Source of the DNA: Cellulosilyticum ruminicola JCM 14822
GTDB lineage: Bacteria; Bacillota; Clostridia; Lachnospirales; Cellulosilyticaceae
Direction of reading: 5' to 3'
DNA length: 53,273 bases
NCBI RefSeq assembly: GCF_001311925.1
Contig: NZ_BBCG01000022.1
Location: 1-53,273, forward strand
Shown: piece after piece, positions 35,362 to 45,428 of the stretch
How positions within the stretch are numbered: the stretch's first letter is position 1
Layout of the letters: the number at the start of each line of letters is the position of its first letter
Made by a program: the position numbers and the translations under genes
Notes under the pieces: model-generated
What the model was told of the DNA's origin: nothing
Database searches by the model: none
What the model saw: the letters and a program-made list of their open reading frames with translations, nothing else

Positions 35362-35855
35362 TTACAAACTTTTCCGAAGCTTTTCGAGTGCCTTCCTCTT
35401 TCTATTTTCGGCAGTTTTATAATTTAGTTCCAAACGCTTTGCAATATTTTTAAGTGTTTCTCCTCTTATATAGTATGCAAAAATGAGTTCATGCTCCGTC
35501 TCATCTAAAAATCTAGTCCTTTTTCACACAATATCTTCCCGATAGTTTGATTTTCTATATCAATACTTTCATCTTCATAACCCGTCTCATCTTCTAATAA
35601 CACGGTCTGCCTTTGATTAACCTTCCGATTCATATTCGCCCGCCAACCATGGAGCTTAACTTTATAATAACTGCCAAAAGTAACACCATAACTTTCATCA
35701 AAGCTTTCCCATGCTTGTCTAAATAAAAAGTAACATTCCTGCTGCAAATCATCTTGGTCATAGCCAACTAAATGAGTTTCTCTACAAAATTTATTCCGTA
35801 GATTCTTAAGCTTCTCCCACCATATTTCAAAAGTCTTTTCAAAACTCTCTTTCAT
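35362..35855 (-). pseudogene. Sigma-70-like small sigma factor, frameshifted
   Basis: The first frame encodes region 2-like sequence: YDQDDLQQECYFLFRQAWESFDESYGVTFGSYYKVKLHGWRANMNRK, as in sigma factors that recognise the -10 element and melt DNA. It stops at 35505. The other frame gives LDETEHELIFAYYIRGETLKNIAKRLELNYKTAENRKRKALEKLRKS, a region-4 helix-turn-helix. One extra base in the five-A run at 35507-35511 restores a protein of about 164 aa. It lies 200 nt upstream of the secreted stalk/propeller gene on the same strand and may have controlled it. Whether it is dead or a sequencing error is open. Confidence 0.75.
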
Positions 35856-36070
35856 CCTCAGCTTCTTTCCGCTGCAGCTTATTTATTTGCGCAACACAAA
35901 GATAGCACACTGTAAACTTTATCTAAAATATAACAAAAAGTCCTAACTCACACTTTCTATGTAAGTTAGTACTTCTTATACCTTTTATACCTTTTATTTG
36001 ATTTTAAATAGAACTACTTCTACTTAATCGTGTTTATTTTTTAAATCTCACTTAATTTTATTTAAAACCT

Positions 36071-36761
36071 TCAAGTGCTGCTGTAAATCATTACTTCTTT
36101 ACCATATCTAGAAACCATGTTTTGCATATTACTATATGTGTTGTTTGCAAGTGTTTGCCAGTTAGATGTTGATGGATATAATGACATACCAATGACATCA
36201 TATCTTGCACCATTATTTTTAAGCCCATCAAACATCCATTTATAAAGACTATTATTATCTCCATGCTGCTGGAATCTTTTGATTGGCTGGATCTGCCCCT
36301 GTATCACTGTAATGGAAATCAATCATAACATCCCTACCCAATGCTTTGGCACGTTTAGCCATATTAAGTGTATTTGCTTTGTCACACCAACCGTTTCCTA
36401 TATCCCCAGATGGATTAATATTAATCGACATCTCTGGATTTTCAGGATCACCTTCCATTAATAAATCTACATTTTGTTTAAGGGCACTATACTTTTTATT
36501 TTGCTCACGCTGATATGCATAGATTTCTACTATACGATTATTAAGTCCATAAATTGTATCGCTTTTTATACCCTTTTTTAGTCTATCTTGTAATACCGCA
36601 TAAGCAGTCGAATTTTTAATATTATTAATTAGCTCATCTTGCCATCCCAATTCCCTATAAGTCTCTCCATTTTGACCATAACATTCTAGAAGTCTAATAT
36701 AATATTCTTCTATAGTTAATTTATTCACCTTTTTATCTAAAGCTTTCTTTTCCTCCTGCAA
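36071..36761 (-). pseudogene. GH53 endo-beta-1,4-galactanase remnant
   Basis: Two overlapping frames contain parts of a family 53 galactanase: NPSGDIGNGWCDKANTLNMAKRAKALGRDVMIDFHYSDT...DPANQKIPAAW (the FHYSDTWADP signature, here with G for W). After a frame change comes YKWMFDGLKNNGARYDVIGMSLYPS...WQTLANNTYSNMQNMVSRYGKEVMI. About 140 residues with the acid/base Glu are missing between them. The 5' third (36500-36761) encodes unrelated charged sequence (IEEYYIRLLECYGQNGETY), so the fragment is fused to another broken frame. Secreted GH53 enzymes degrade pectic galactan, consistent with a plant-fibre-degrading ancestor. Confidence 0.7.
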
Positions 36762-36846
36762 TTATTTATTGGTATTTTCATTTCTATTTTATCATATCCC
36801 TAGAATCTAGGGCATTAGGTCTAGATATTTAAATATTAGTATACTT

Positions 36847-37449
36847 TTATATCATGTGCACTTCCCCATTTTCCAAATAAACAAGTACTCTGCTTTGCTC
36901 CTTTTCATCATATCCCTTTAATATGCCACGGATTTTTATTGTATTTTCATAAATTATTGTATTTTCTCCGATACTATATATTCTATCTTTTTCTTTATTT
37001 AGTAAATGCTGGTAAATCAATCGACGTGTCTCATCAATCTTATATTTTCTATTTTCAATAATAAGGCTGTTTGCTTCATAAGCTATAAACTTTCTTTCTA
37101 TAATATGATCTACGCCTTGTAAAATTTCTGTTTTTAACTCATGTTTCAACTGGTCTTTAAAGTCATTCGTTAGTTTATTTTCTAACTTTCTACCTAATTC
37201 ATCTATTCTATCCAACTGTGCTGTATTAATGAGTTCTATATCCTCTTTAATTTCTGATAGCGTTGCTTCTAAATTTACAATCTTTTCATGACTTATTTTA
37301 AATTCCTTCAGTCTACCTACATCCTCTATTTGCGCCATTAGTCTTGTAAAGGACTCACTAAATTGCATAAGGATTTCACTTAAACTTTGACTCTGACTTT
37401 CATTTTGACGAATTCCTGCAATAAGTTCTTCCATTTGCTTCTCATCCAT
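36847..37449 (-). CDS. Coiled-coil protein coupled to the UvrD-type helicase
   Basis: This 200-aa acidic protein has predicted coiled coil over about residues 10-115 (heptads such as LSEILMQFSESFTRLMAQIEDVGRL). A C-terminal strand-rich part follows: RKYKIDETRRLIYQHLLNKEKDRIYSIGENTII. I do not recognise a family. Its ATG overlaps the last 8 nt of the helicase gene, so the two are translationally coupled and the products probably work together, for example as an adaptor or oligomerising partner. Confidence 0.65.
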   Translation of the reverse strand: MDEKQMEELIAGIRQNESQSQSLSEILMQFSESFTRLMAQIEDVGRLKEFKISHEKIVNLEATLSEIKEDIELINTAQLDRIDELGRKLENKLTNDFKDQLKHELKTEILQGVDHIIERKFIAYEANSLIIENRKYKIDETRRLIYQHLLNKEKDRIYSIGENTIIYENTIKIRGILKGYDEKEQSRVLVYLENGEVHMI

Positions 37450-39964
37450 ATTTCTTTGCCTCCAATGCTGCTACTACTTTTTCTACTTGTATACTTATTT
37501 CTTCTGCCCATAAAATCTGATTTTCTTGTTCCTCATGATATTCAGGTAATTTATCTATATAATATTGCATGCATAATACAGTAATCTTTTCTTTTAAATA
37601 AGGTGTTAAATATGGCTTAATTTTTTGATTATAATCAATCGCATTATTATATATAACTTCTTTCATAAAACGTTTATCATCCCATTTAATGAAACACTCA
37701 TAATACTTCGTATATGATTTGGCCTTATAATAAGCCTTAGCTGCAGCTTGCCATTCTTTAGCCTTTTCATAATGCTGTGCAGCTTCTTGAAATCTTCCTG
37801 TCTCTTCTGCCAGCTTGCCTTTGCAAAAATGCTCTCTAAATCTAGCCTTTGGCATACGTAATCTTTCATATTGTGCTAAAGCTCTTTTATAATCTTCTGC
37901 TACTTCAAACTTTAGCGCCTCTATATAAAAGTCTTCTGCACTAGAAACTTCGCTTAAATCAAATGTTCCTTCATCAAATGTAGTCTCATGCTGCATTTCT
38001 ATATTTAAAAGCTTTGTCATAAAATCAGCTGTTACTTCATCTTCTATAAAGCATAAGCTTTCTTGTGACCTTGTTAAAGTCACATAGAGCAAATTCAGCA
38101 TATAACGATAAAAGTATGGATGATCCAAACGAATATTCCCTGTTTCTCGCCCTTGTCCATAAGCTTTATAAAGCTTTTCCCAATGTTTTTTTAAACTGCT
38201 AATTAAATTTACACCAATAATATATTTATTCTCAAGTCCTTTAACTTCATAAATTGTAAAAATACGAATTTTATTATTAAGCTGCTGTTCTAATTCTTCT
38301 TTTTCACGTAAGGTTGCTACTACTATATATACATAGGCCTTTTCAACCGCTGTTTTCAATAACTTGATCTTTTCCTGACGACTTTGACACAACGTATATA
38401 GATTACCTATTTGCTCACACCTAGCTACTTCTTCACTATAGTCATTACGTTTATCTCTCCCAAAGATTTGCTTTCTTATAGCTGCTAATTGATTAGCTAA
38501 TTCTACAATCTGTTTAGGATTTCTATAGTTGTAGGTTAAGACAAAACGATTTTTATCTTCTTCATAACGATAATTATAGTATTCCAAAAGAGTCATAATG
38601 CGCTTTGTATCAAAATAAGTAGGTGCTATGGTTTGATGATAGTCTCCACTTAAAAGGAAATTACCAGCTTCACTTACCCTTGTTTGTAAAAGGTAAATCT
38701 CAAGTTCCGTTAAATCTTGTACTTCATCTACTACTATCCAATCATACTTTTCCTCGTAAGCTGTATTCGTTTCAGCTCTATAATCACTACTCATATATAT
38801 ATCTTGTTCCTGTAAAAATAGTTTCTTACATAAATCATTTTCATCTAAGAGGCCCTTTTCTTTTTGCCATGTAATATATTTAAGGGCCAAGGCATAAATA
38901 ACTTTACTCTGCTCAGGTGTATAAAATCCATATTGTCTACTAAGTCTCATATATTCCTTTTCTGACAAAAGTCCATATACTTCAAGCTGCGGTTTCCAAT
39001 TATCTCCTGCATACCCTTTAATAAGCCCTCTTATTTCCCTCCATGCTTCATAAGCTGTAAGATTTAAAATCACATTTTTGTACTCTGGATTCATAGACCA
39101 ATTTTGACGTAATGGCACGAAGAATTCTTCATTAAACTGATCATATTGAACTATATAATCTACTGAAGTTTGCGCCTTCAGCCAGTCTCTTAAAGACAAA
39201 AATTCTACCTGTTTTTTATAGGCTTCTACTTCATCAGGCTCAAGTTCATTTTTGAGTACTGTCTCAAATATCTTTTCAGCAGTTTCCTTTAATCTATTAG
39301 AGTACGTATAGTAACCTACTTTAATATGAGGATTCTGTCTTATTAAATCCACTAATTTATAAACACCTATAGTGGTTTTACCACTTCCTGCACTACCAAA
39401 TAATATAAGTGGCCTATAATCATTATTTACACATTCCCTCTGATTTCTATTAAGGTAATATATCCCTTGTAAACTTTCTAAGTCCATGAGGGATTCAATA
39501 CGCATATGTTTAAATACCCTTGTAATAGACGTTTCTGGATTATAATCTATAGCCTCTGCCACTTTGTCTGCCTCTAAATCTGCCTCTAAATCTATCTGCT
39601 CAGCTAATTCTTCAGAGTCTTCTACCTTAGGCATTACTTTACTAATTTGTCTCGCTTTTGTAATCTGTTCATCATGATTACAATATCTAAGTAATATCAA
39701 AGCATCTTCATAGCCTTCTATTGCTATATTTAAATCTTTAGCCTTTGTAAAAAGAATGCGACAGCCATCACTCACCTTAAACTTCCAAACCTCTTTTAAG
39801 ATTGTATCACCACGAACCTTCTTCATACTAAATTGTGTATTTAAATCATTGGGACTTGCATTACTCTCCCAAGCTTGTATAAATTGATCAACCTTAGCTA
39901 AGATTTGTTCTCTGTTTTCTCTTGGTAAACTTCTTTCAAATCGAATATCTTCTAGTATGCTCAA
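37442..39964 (-). CDS. UvrD-type SF1 helicase with N-terminal RelE-like and C-terminal TPR-like regions
   Basis: At 840 aa it starts with TTG (39964) behind GAGGTGG. Residues ~1-105 resemble a RelE/ParE fold: FSMKKVRGDTILKEVWKFKVSDGCRILFTK...AILLRYCNHDEQITKA. The helicase core follows with Walker A GSAGSGKT (190-197), WIVVDEVQDLTELE (DExQ), NYRNP, and LLYVTLTRSQESLCFIE (motif VI). From about 690 on, TPR-like helices appear (DYKRALAQYERL, GRFQEAAQHYEKAKEW, AAAKAYYKAKSY). Together they suggest an ATP-driven DNA or ribosome/RNA-associated machine, possibly defensive. The RelE-like part could be a toxin or only a nucleic-acid-binding fold. It overlaps the coiled-coil gene downstream. Confidence 0.85.
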   Translation of the reverse strand: MSILEDIRFERSLPRENREQILAKVDQFIQAWESNASPNDLNTQFSMKKVRGDTILKEVWKFKVSDGCRILFTKAKDLNIAIEGYEDALILLRYCNHDEQITKARQISKVMPKVEDSEELAEQIDLEADLEADKVAEAIDYNPETSITRVFKHMRIESLMDLESLQGIYYLNRNQRECVNNDYRPLILFGSAGSGKTTIGVYKLVDLIRQNPHIKVGYYTYSNRLKETAEKIFETVLKNELEPDEVEAYKKQVEFLSLRDWLKAQTSVDYIVQYDQFNEEFFVPLRQNWSMNPEYKNVILNLTAYEAWREIRGLIKGYAGDNWKPQLEVYGLLSEKEYMRLSRQYGFYTPEQSKVIYALALKYITWQKEKGLLDENDLCKKLFLQEQDIYMSSDYRAETNTAYEEKYDWIVVDEVQDLTELEIYLLQTRVSEAGNFLLSGDYHQTIAPTYFDTKRIMTLLEYYNYRYEEDKNRFVLTYNYRNPKQIVELANQLAAIRKQIFGRDKRNDYSEEVARCEQIGNLYTLCQSRQEKIKLLKTAVEKAYVYIVVATLREKEELEQQLNNKIRIFTIYEVKGLENKYIIGVNLISSLKKHWEKLYKAYGQGRETGNIRLDHPYFYRYMLNLLYVTLTRSQESLCFIEDEVTADFMTKLLNIEMQHETTFDEGTFDLSEVSSAEDFYIEALKFEVAEDYKRALAQYERLRMPKARFREHFCKGKLAEETGRFQEAAQHYEKAKEWQAAAKAYYKAKSYTKYYECFIKWDDKRFMKEVIYNNAIDYNQKIKPYLTPYLKEKITVLCMQYYIDKLPEYHEEQENQILWAEEISIQVEKVVAALEAKKYG

Positions 39965-40145
39965 GTTGCCACCTCATTTCTTTTACTTCTACTTTTATTT
40001 TACTAGCTATTTATGTTTTTATTATGGTATTTATCATATCTACTGCTGATTTTTGGTAAAATAAATTAAAAATCACAGTAAATGTCATTTTAAAAATGCT
40101 AGAGAATTAATGTCTATTTATTAGAGTAGTTATTATAGTTGTTAA

Positions 40146-42002
40146 CGCTTATTACTGCCTAATACAACTTCTCATGCCAAGAAGGGTCCTATTAATGAGG
40201 AGGTTAACATCCATTATCTCACGGATGAATATGCTTTTGCTGGATGGGCATGGTTTCGAAAAGAAGTGGAAATATTAGACGCCGTTACACATCAGCGTAT
40301 TTTTTATATTTAGAACGTACTCGTGTTACGAAACTTTGGATTGATGACTTACTTATTGGCACACAAAACAGTTTATGTACACCTTATATTTATGAGGTAA
40401 GTTCTGCCCTTACGCCTGGCAAACACACCCTTACCATTTGCGTTGATAATACCAATTATCCTACAAAGGGTGGGCATCTTACTTCTGAAAATACACAGAC
40501 TAATTGGAACGGTATTACAGGTAAGATAGAACTTCGTTTCTTTAATAAACAGCTTTTTAAAAACATTATGCTTTTTTTGTGATACATCTTTTGAAATTAC
40601 TTATACCTTAGGCGATGATGCCCTTCTTTGGGACGAGCATTCTCCTAATCTCTATAGACTCACTTTAACATGTACCCAGGATAATGTTCTTTTAGACCAA
40701 CATGAACTCACCTTCGGGCTTCGTGACTTTAAAAGAACGCCGGATTATTTTACGATTAATGACCGTCCTATCTTCTTACGTGGTAAACATGATGGGCTCA
40801 TTTTCCCTCTCACAGGTTTTGCACCTACTGACTTAGAGTCTTGGCTCCATACATTAGAAACTGCTAAATCTTATGGCATCAATCATTATCGTTTTCATAC
40901 TTGTTGTCCTCCAGAAGCAACCTTCGAAGCTGCAGATAGATTAGGAATTTATATGCAGCCCGAGTTACCCTTTTGGGGAACCATTACTGTACCTGGTGAA
41001 GAAAATCATAATCAAGCTGAGCAAGATTATCTCATTGAAGAGGGCTTTAGGATTCTACGTCATTTTGGGAATCATCCTTCTTTTGTCATGATGTCTTTAG
41101 GCAATGAGTTATGGGACAGTCAGTTTATTCTAAATAAAATCCTAGGCGATTATAAAGCCTTTGATTCTCATCATCTCTATGTACAAGGTTCAAATAACTT
41201 TCAATTTTCACCTTATATCTTAGAAAACGATGACTTTTTTAGCGGTGTCCGCTTCAGTCATGACCGTCTCTTTAGAAGTTCTTATGCTATGTGTGATGCC
41301 CCTCAAGGCATTATTCAAACTATGGCTCCTGGTACCCATTATAATTTTGATGAATCTATTCATCCTACTGAAATCATGGCTTATCAAACTAAACTAGCTC
41401 ATTCTTCGAATGATTCCTCACCTACTAAACAAACAATAGAAATTCAATACGGGACAGATGTTAAAACTGTTTCTCTCTCTGAAATCAATGATGCCCTCAT
41501 CCCACAAATTCCTGTAGTCTCTCATGAGGTAGGCCAATATGAAACCTTCCCTAACTTTGATGAGATTCAAAAGTACACAGGCTCTATTAAAGCCAAGAAC
41601 CTAGAAGTTTTCCGTGATAGACTGGAAGAAAAAGGTCTCTTAGGTGATTTTGGTGGTTACATCTATGAGGCCGGTGATCAGTTTACAAGCAAAGTATTGC
41701 TGGCAAATTATAGTGAGCACTTTACAGCTCCTACGTCAGTCTGCGTTCATGTTTCTACACACGCCTCTTGTATTCACTGGCAATTGGCATCTTCTGCAAA
41801 AATTTTAAACGAAGGTATCTTCTCTGTTTCTCCAAATGCTTATGGACTTGTTAATATTGGTGAAGTTCATATTACTTTGCCGGAAGTTACTTCACCAACA
41901 CCACTTACCTTCACCCTCACACTATCCACAGCATCAAAAAAAGAACCTATTACAAACAGTTATAAACTTATGATTACGAATCTTGGCATTTATTGCTGCT
42001 GA
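40146..42002 (+). pseudogene. Family 2 glycoside hydrolase remnant
   Basis: Frames starting with LPNTTSHAKKGPINEEVNIHYLTDEYAFAGWAWFRKEVEI match the sugar-binding domain of GH2 beta-galactosidase/glucuronidase-type enzymes. They continue through LYLERTRVTKLWIDD, NWNGITGKIEL, FGLRDFKRTPDYFTINDRPIFLRGKHDG, NHYRFHTCCPPEATFEAADRLGIYMQPE and MSLGNELW (the NE acid/base pair). Frame breaks occur near 40300 (T6) and 40570, where about 50 residues are also lost, and near 41680 the protein jumps (GDFGGYIYEAGDQF). It begins without a start codon. The 3' 350-aa piece is still open, but the enzyme is incomplete and most likely inactive. Confidence 0.75.
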
Positions 42003-42131
42003 CAATCCGGCTGATCCAGTTCCTATTATATATATATAACATAAACTCATGCGACTTGCTCCTTAGTTTTCCTACTAAAAGGGAAGTTATACTTTTATTT
42101 AAATAACCCCAAAAATAACAAGTATTAAAAT

Positions 42132-42162
42132 AGGTACTACAAAATTAAATTTTGCAGTACCT
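42132..42162. terminator. Bidirectional terminator
   Basis: AGGTACTACAAAAT pairs with ATTTTGCAGTACCT across a 3-nt loop with one mismatch. It lies between the GH2 remnant and the convergent NifX-like gene. Confidence 0.75.
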
Positions 42163-42183
42163 TTCTAAAATCTATTATGTGAC

Positions 42184-42492
42184 CTAACTTTTCATACTTC
42201 TAATATATGCTGTTAAAATATTCTTAGTCATACCTTTAGCACCTGTAATCACCTTTATTTTATAGTTCTCTAATTCTCTTTGATGTTCAGATGTAATAGA
42301 ACCACATATTAATATTTCTACACCTTCATTTTGTAAAATATATGACAAATCATTTTCCGATATACCCGCAGAAGTATCTATTAGCATCCGCTTGCCTGCT
42401 CTACCTCCTTGTATATCAAATACCTCAAAAGCTTTGGTTTTTGCAAATTCTTTTGAAACACTTTTTCCATCTGAAGTGATTGCTAGTACCAT
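42184..42492 (-). CDS. NifX/NafY-type dinitrogenase cofactor-like domain protein
   Basis: I start at ATG 42490-42492, with TAGGAGG 6 nt upstream, giving about 102 aa (MVLAITSDGKSVSKEFAKTKAFEVFDIQGG). This matches the NifB/NifX-type cofactor-binding domain (IA..SDG..VS..F..A..F.VFD). Then come GVEILICGSITSEHQRELENYKIKVITGAKG, as in the family. No nitrogenase genes are near. Stand-alone members are thought to carry Fe-S or Mo-Fe type cofactors, and Mrp/DUF134 are their usual companions, here at 1.8-3.2 kb. It is the last gene of a minus-strand series. Confidence 0.8.
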   Translation of the reverse strand: MVLAITSDGKSVSKEFAKTKAFEVFDIQGGRAGKRMLIDTSAGISENDLSYILQNEGVEILICGSITSEHQRELENYKIKVITGAKGMTKNILTAYIRSMKS

Positions 42493-42554
42493 ACAATACC
42501 TCCTACAAGGTTTTCTCTTCAATTATATGTATAGTACTAATCTTTTATATCTTA

Positions 42555-43366
42555 TTATTCTTGCTTATTTTGTTCTCTTAATTTATCAATTTCAGCTTGT
42601 TGCTGTGCAATGATTTTTTGATAATTTACTTCTTTCTCACACCATTCTTTACTTAATGTATTAATAAGTGAGGCCATCTCATCTGCACTTCCAATGATAC
42701 GATTAAAAAGTAGTAAATTCGATTTAAGAATCTCAGGAATCTCTATGTGTGAATATCTTAATCTATGGTCAATTTCACCATATCCCTCTTCAAAGATTGT
42801 TCTTACCTGAATCTCTGCAATGACACGACGATTTGTAGGATAGAACTCTACTAAATAGTGTACAGAGCGGTAACCTGAAGCTCTTGATCTAACCTCAATA
42901 TTGAGATTATTAAACACCTCTACATTATCCCCTTCTCTGACATTAGCAGTAATCTCTATGACCTTCCATGTATTCATAATACACTCATGAATTTCACGCC
43001 ATTGTTCCTTAAAAATATGAATAACCCTGATTCCAATCAAGTCATTAATTTCGTCTTTATAATTATCTACATTAAATTGAAAATCATCACCATATTTTAA
43101 TCTGCGATCTTCTGTTTTTCGAATAACTTTTTCAATAAGCCATCTGGGTCTTTTAATCTAGACTTCACCGTATGAATGCTGTTTTGTGAACGTAAAATAT
43201 TCGCTATGAAATCTCCATGATTTTGATAAGCATCCATATGCTTAATATAGTCCTTATAAATCAATTTTAAATTCGCTATATTAATATTATTCTCCTCTAT
43301 CATCTTCATAGCATATGGATATTTCATTAAAAACTGTTCAATATTAAATTCTGTCATCATACTCAT
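42555..43366 (-). pseudogene. RelA/SpoT-domain (p)ppGpp synthetase-like gene, frameshifted
   Basis: The first frame (from 43366) gives a helical N terminus with IHTVKSRLKDPDGLLKKLFEK and ends near 43097. The second gives TEDRRLKYGDDF, then EINDLIGIRVIHIFKEQW, IEVRSRASGYRSVHYLV, IAEIQVRTIFEEGYGEIDHRLRY, the full RelA/SpoT synthetase set (GIR, GYRSVH, EIQVRT, EIDH). One added base in the T5 run at 43115-43119 joins them to about 270 aa, the size of small alarmone synthetases. A coiled-coil tail (QQQAEIDKLREQNKQ) follows. No HD hydrolase domain is present. Either a dead gene or a base-calling error; the catalytic part is otherwise well preserved. Confidence 0.8.
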
Positions 43367-43571
43367 CTTCCTTATTTCTACTTCTTATATCAATATCCTG
43401 TATAATTTCTAATCTCATTTAATCAATTCACTATTAGCTCATACAGATGTTCTCTCTACCTTTCCCATTATATATTAACCATATTAAGTTATATAATATC
43501 TATGCTTTTTTTCTGTTAAATTATTTAAAAAGGAGTGCTTGATATTACCCCCATCACTCACTCCTTTTTAC

Positions 43572-45296
43572 TTACATATTTATTTTTTTAGATACTGGCA
43601 CAATACTAATAGGTCTTTCTTGAATACTCATAAATGTATCGATAAACTCATCACTATTGCCGTCAGTTCTTTTTTGCCAGTTCATTTCAATAGCTTTAGC
43701 CTGTACCTTAGAAATCTTGATATTCTTGTTTTTACAAAGCTGCAATGCATCATTACGTATGTAAAATGGTCCATCACCTAAACGTTCTACAATCTTCTCT
43801 ACAAGCCCTTCTTGCTGCTTAATCTCTTCTTCACTTCTCCCATTAAGAGCATTTATTGCTCTACTTCTCACTTGTGGATTATAATCTCCTAATAATTGCA
43901 TATTAAACTCCGCTACGTCCTTAAAAGGTAATTTCTCTAGTACTTTAATTGTATTAATAATGCTACTTTCTCCTTTAAAGACATCTTTCACTAGATTAAT
44001 ATATGAATAAGCTATATTTACTCTTGCCTTATCATTCACATTTTTCTTTAGTAGTTGATAAATATGATACTGTGTCACCATATCTCCCATATCAATTAAA
44101 ATATCTTCTATTAGCCAGTTAATCATGCTCTTCTCATCATATAACGCTCTACAATCTTCTACTAATTCACTAATATGATATTTTTTAATAAATCTGCACC
44201 ATGCATAGCAACTGACACCTTCTTTTAATGACTTTCGAACAAGTTCAAGCGTATAAGTCTCTTTCCATAATGTAAGTGCATGAGCCTTTAAATGTTCATA
44301 AGTTTCTCCATCATAAGTTTCAATGATAAGCTCCTTGTTTTCACTATTTTTTATGAACTCAAGCACATCTTTAATTCCTAATAATTTTAAAATGTCAAAT
44401 GGTATTATCTCTAGATACTCTAGATACCGTTCAATAAACACTAAACTATTTTCTAATGCTTCACAAATTCCACCATCTGGAATGGTATCATACAACAATG
44501 AATTATAAAGCATGATTAAATATCTGCAAAGCTCATAATCTTCCAAGCTCATTTTAAATAGTTGAGGTAAATCTAAAGTTGTAGCCAACTCTATACTAAT
44601 CTCCATTTGTATACTATTATGTCTTAAGCCACCTATTAGAATTTCTCGTTGGTACTGTTTATTTTTTAATAATTCCTTCTGCTGTAATAATGCTTCTGTG
44701 AAATAAACAGCACCCCAATCTACGCTCAAATCTAATACCCTAAAGGCTGCTTCTCTAAAAGGTTTTTGGGCAATCCATTTATTAAAAGCATAAGCTATAT
44801 AACGTGAAAATTCCTCTCCTTGTCCAATAATTTCATAGTTTGGAAGCAATTCTTCACACCATTTACCTAAGCAAGTAACTTGAATAGCTAATTTAAAGAG
44901 TTCTTTATCTGTAGTATCAAATAAGATTTTTTTAAACAGCTCATAAATCTCTTTAGTCATACATTCTTTAGATAAATGCTTTTCTAAGATACCAATAAGA
45001 CCTAGTGCTCTTATTTTGATCTGCTTTAGCTTTTTTATAATTAGTCTATATTCTATCAGCTGACCTTCATTAATCTGTTCAATTAAGTTACAAATAGCTT
45101 TAGCCTGACATTCATTTTGCTCCATTCCTTCATTATTGTAAAGGATGTCTACTAAAGCTGCTGAAATGCGTATTTCGCCTTCTTCTATTGGATTTAATAT
45201 TTCTTCTACCTTTGGCTGATTTAGTATACCTTCTGTTGTACATTCGTCAATTACTTCCCATATGCTTTTGGGTCTATTAAACGGTACTACTTTCAT
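43572..45296 (-). CDS. HEAT-like repeat protein of unknown function
   Basis: I start at ATG 45294-45296 (MKVVPFNRPKSIWEV) with AGGTGGGG before it, about 574 aa. It is almost entirely alpha-helical with repeated helix pairs. The C-terminal segment FNMQLLGDYNPQVRSRAINAL...IVERLGDGPFYIRNDALQLC is typical of HEAT/armadillo repeats (D-x-x-x-x-V-R). No catalytic motif is visible. It lies 132 nt downstream of the 787-aa sigma-region-4-like protein on the same strand and upstream of the RelA/SpoT-like gene. The likely role is scaffolding in a multi-protein complex; I do not recognise a named family. Confidence 0.65.
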   Translation of the reverse strand: MKVVPFNRPKSIWEVIDECTTEGILNQPKVEEILNPIEEGEIRISAALVDILYNNEGMEQNECQAKAICNLIEQINEGQLIEYRLIIKKLKQIKIRALGLIGILEKHLSKECMTKEIYELFKKILFDTTDKELFKLAIQVTCLGKWCEELLPNYEIIGQGEEFSRYIAYAFNKWIAQKPFREAAFRVLDLSVDWGAVYFTEALLQQKELLKNKQYQREILIGGLRHNSIQMEISIELATTLDLPQLFKMSLEDYELCRYLIMLYNSLLYDTIPDGGICEALENSLVFIERYLEYLEIIPFDILKLLGIKDVLEFIKNSENKELIIETYDGETYEHLKAHALTLWKETYTLELVRKSLKEGVSCYAWCRFIKKYHISELVEDCRALYDEKSMINWLIEDILIDMGDMVTQYHIYQLLKKNVNDKARVNIAYSYINLVKDVFKGESSIINTIKVLEKLPFKDVAEFNMQLLGDYNPQVRSRAINALNGRSEEEIKQQEGLVEKIVERLGDGPFYIRNDALQLCKNKNIKISKVQAKAIEMNWQKRTDGNSDEFIDTFMSIQERPISIVPVSKKINM

Positions 45297-45428
45297 CGGT
45301 TTCCCCACCTTTTACGAAATCTCTCTCTTATCTGCATCATCTTTATCTTTCTATATAAATCCATTATACGCCCATACAAAACTTATACCTACTATAATTT
45401 TATACTCACTATAATTTTTATTGTACCT

